From NCBI GenBank assembly GCA_964455375.1, contig CAYVXE010000065.1:1-24324 (forward strand): a stretch of 24,324 nt of DNA, given 5' to 3'. Under the pieces are notes generated by a model that saw nothing but the letters and a program-made list of their open reading frames with translations, did not search any database and was not told where the DNA came from. Position 1 is the first letter of the stretch. Each line of letters opens with the position of its first letter. Made by a program: the position numbers and the translations under genes. Of the stretch, positions 22,299-24,324 are shown piece by piece. Source of the stretch: CAYVXE01 sp964455375. Its GTDB lineage: Bacteria; Zhuqueibacterota; Zhuqueibacteria; Oceanimicrobiales; Oceanimicrobiaceae.

Positions 22299-24324
22299 AC
22301 TTTATAGAGCGCATGCTGCGGCAACCTTACGCGATCCTGTCGATCACTCTGGTAACCGTGCTGGCCGGTATTATCGCGTACAACACGTTGCCCATGAACC
22401 TGTTTCCGGACACCAACCGGCCGGTTGTCTCGGTGGTGACTCAGTGGCCGGGTGCTGCTGCCAACGATGTGGCCACGGACGTCACTCATCCCATTGAAGT
22501 CCGTCTGTCAGCCATCGATGGGGTGCGGCGGGTGACGTCCACGTCCCGGGATCAAGTGTCCGCGGTGCAAGTAGAATTTGAATATGGCAACAATATCGAC
22601 GAAGCAGCGACCAAAGTCTCCACAGAGCTACCGCGCGTGCGCGGCATGCTGCCGCAGGGCATTCGCGAGCCACTCATTTTTAGAATTACCGATGCCGCGC
22701 GACCGTTGATGATTTTAGCTGTAACGTCTGCGGAAGGTTACGGTTTGCAGTCGAGTCAGCTTCGGCGTATTGCCGAGAATCCTTTGCGTGATGCGCTGCT
22801 GAATGTTCCCGGTGTTGCCGAAGCTGAAGTGTTCGGCGGTGATGTCCGGCAGGTCGCTGTTGATTTAGACAGAGATAAGTTGGAAGCGCACGGTTTATCC
22901 ATTGGACAGGTAGCCATGGCATTAAAAAACTCAAATATCTCTACACCTGCCGGCCTGGTTTACCGTCATGGTAACCGATATTTGTTAACGACGCAGACGC
23001 TGGCCAAAGGCCCGGAAGACCTTGCACAAATTTTGGTACCGCTGCCAAAAGGTAATTATGTAAGGGTAGGGGACTTGGGTGATGTACACTGGGGAACAGG
23101 GGATAAAACATCGCTCTACCGTGGTAACGGCAAAGCCGCTGTGGCGGTTTCACTCTTGCGTGGCGAAAAAGGTCACGCTCGGGAAATTATAGCCGACATC
23201 AGCAAACATCTTCCGGAAATTAAGAAACAGTTTCCCATGCTGCATATCGAGCAGGCGGATACACAGGGTACGCTTATCGACCTGACCGTTGAGAATATGC
23301 TCGGTGCTTTACGCGATGCGGTCATTATGACCATCCTAGTCATTCTGTTGTTCCTGGGCGACACGCGCGCGGCATTTATCACCGCACTGTCGCTGCCATT
23401 TACCTATTTATTAACCTTCGCGGTCCTCAAAGGATTGGGCTACGAGTTTGATATGGTGACCCTCACGGCTGTGATCATTGCCGTGGGTTTGCTTGCCGAT
23501 GACGCCATCGTCGTTATCGAAAATATCGAGCGTACTATTCGAGAAACCGGGGACAGCAGCATTAAAGCCGCGGCCCGGGGAACGCGTGAAATCTTTCTTG
23601 CGGCAACATCCGGTACCGTGAGTGTGATCGTGGTGCTGGTACCGATCATGTTTATCGGTGGTTACGTGCAGACCGTCTTGCGTCCATTGACCGTTACGCT
23701 GTCGGTGGCGCTGATGGCATCGCTCATCGTCTCCATCACCATCATTCCGCTTCTGGTACCGTACCTGCTTAAACCGGGACGCCGCGACCCGCTTTACATC
23801 ATCCTGCATCCGTTTGAAATATATTTTCTTTTGCCACTCAAACGGTTTTACGGCAGGCTGGTTAATTGGGGGCTTGATCACAAAGCGCCGGTGATAATCG
23901 GTTTTGCGGTGCTGTTTTTCATTTCCCTGTCGCTCATGCGAATTCTTGGTCGGGAGCTGATGCCGTTGATGGATTCCGGAACATTTCTCGTCAATTACGA
24001 GGCGCAGCCGGACACCGACACCCCGAAAATGGAACAGTTAGCCACAGCGGTAGAAGATGCTGTGAAAAGTTCGGTGAAACCCGAATGGCTGCTGTCCATG
24101 TCATCCGTAGCCGGTTCCGAGGCAGGCGTAAAATCTTTTGGCGCAGCCCGGGTCTTGCAGCACGGTCAGGTCACGGTCAACATCATAAATCGCTTTCAGC
24201 GCGACCGCACGATGTATGATATTGAAGCAGAAGTCCGGAAAAAGATTCGTGCGCTGCCCGGGCTCATCTATGCCAATGTCACGGAATTCGGCGCCACGCC
24301 GCTGTCGTCGATTCGTGGTACGGT
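22295..24324 (+). CDS. RND-family efflux permease (3' partial)
   Basis: The frame runs open from ATG 22295 to the window end (676 codons), so the C-terminus is missing. An SD (GAAGGAGGA) lies in the end of the adaptor gene. Residues 1-35 give TM1 (after FIERMLRQPYAI), then a large periplasmic porter domain (about 36-330) and TM2-TM6 (about 335-495). The proton-relay Asp pair is D402-D403 in TM4 (LLADDAIVVIENIER), close to AcrB D407-D408. That double-Asp motif is closer to HAE-type (drug/organic) pumps than to CzcA/CusA metal pumps. The second periplasmic domain starts near residue 570. It pumps by proton antiport, with the TolC and adaptor proteins as partners. Substrate is unknown. Confidence 0.9.
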   Translation, partial: MNFIERMLRQPYAILSITLVTVLAGIIAYNTLPMNLFPDTNRPVVSVVTQWPGAAANDVATDVTHPIEVRLSAIDGVRRVTSTSRDQVSAVQVEFEYGNNIDEAATKVSTELPRVRGMLPQGIREPLIFRITDAARPLMILAVTSAEGYGLQSSQLRRIAENPLRDALLNVPGVAEAEVFGGDVRQVAVDLDRDKLEAHGLSIGQVAMALKNSNISTPAGLVYRHGNRYLLTTQTLAKGPEDLAQILVPLPKGNYVRVGDLGDVHWGTGDKTSLYRGNGKAAVAVSLLRGEKGHAREIIADISKHLPEIKKQFPMLHIEQADTQGTLIDLTVENMLGALRDAVIMTILVILLFLGDTRAAFITALSLPFTYLLTFAVLKGLGYEFDMVTLTAVIIAVGLLADDAIVVIENIERTIRETGDSSIKAAARGTREIFLAATSGTVSVIVVLVPIMFIGGYVQTVLRPLTVTLSVALMASLIVSITIIPLLVPYLLKPGRRDPLYIILHPFEIYFLLPLKRFYGRLVNWGLDHKAPVIIGFAVLFFISLSLMRILGRELMPLMDSGTFLVNYEAQPDTDTPKMEQLATAVEDAVKSSVKPEWLLSMSSVAGSEAGVKSFGAARVLQHGQVTVNIINRFQRDRTMYDIEAEVRKKIRALPGLIYANVTEFGATPLSSIRGT

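Noticed and set aside
22295..24324. CzcA/CusA-type heavy-metal RND pump
   Set aside because: The TM4 motif is ADDAIVVIEN with two adjacent Asp residues, which fits HAE-type pumps better. The adaptor and duct show no Met/His-rich metal-binding segments.

Overview
The window looks like a chromosomal segment of an anaerobically respiring Gram-negative (diderm) bacterium. It has Tat and Sec signals, an outer-membrane porin, a TolC protein and an RND pump. Genes have AT-leaning spacers, mostly clear Shine-Dalgarno (SD) sequences, and all lie on the + strand. The gene order is not that of a typical proteobacterial nap operon. A lineage of the Calditrichota/KSB1/FCB kind is only a guess; the sequence has no taxonomic marker.

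Region 1 (1-13695) is a tightly packed respiratory cluster, probably one transcription unit. It starts with the 3' part of a FAD/NAD(P)-binding iron-sulfur flavoprotein, followed by a Rieske protein, a full-length b6-type cytochrome b (520 aa) and an eight-haem c-type cytochrome ending in four tandem monohaem domains. Next is a Tat-exported NapA-like molybdopterin oxidoreductase (probable nitrate reductase). Then come NapG-, NapH- and NapG-like ferredoxin proteins, a small exported membrane-anchored protein whose predicted mature N-terminus is His-His, a NapF/G-like ferredoxin and a long NapH-like polyferredoxin. NapB, NapC and NapD are absent. The simplest reading is quinol oxidation by a bc-type complex and/or NapGH modules, with electrons passed through the multihaem cytochrome to the molybdoenzyme. 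The flavoprotein may link the complex to NAD(P)H.

Region 2 (13696-15424) holds a two-repeat SPW membrane protein between two candidate terminators, another hairpin terminator, and a cation diffusion facilitator with an unusual metal site.

Region 3 (15425-16519) has no convincing gene. It is full of dispersed repeats: three copies of a ~90-150 bp element headed by a palindrome, several other perfect palindromes and a ~106 bp inverted-repeat element.

Region 4 (16520-18915) is a TauE/SafE exporter, porin and FmdE-like protein cassette. Region 5 (18916-19660) is a second gene-free stretch with hairpins. Region 6 (19661-24324) is a tripartite TolC / membrane-fusion / RND efflux operon cut off by the window end. 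A 17-bp identical motif lies upstream of both the TauE cassette and the efflux operon.
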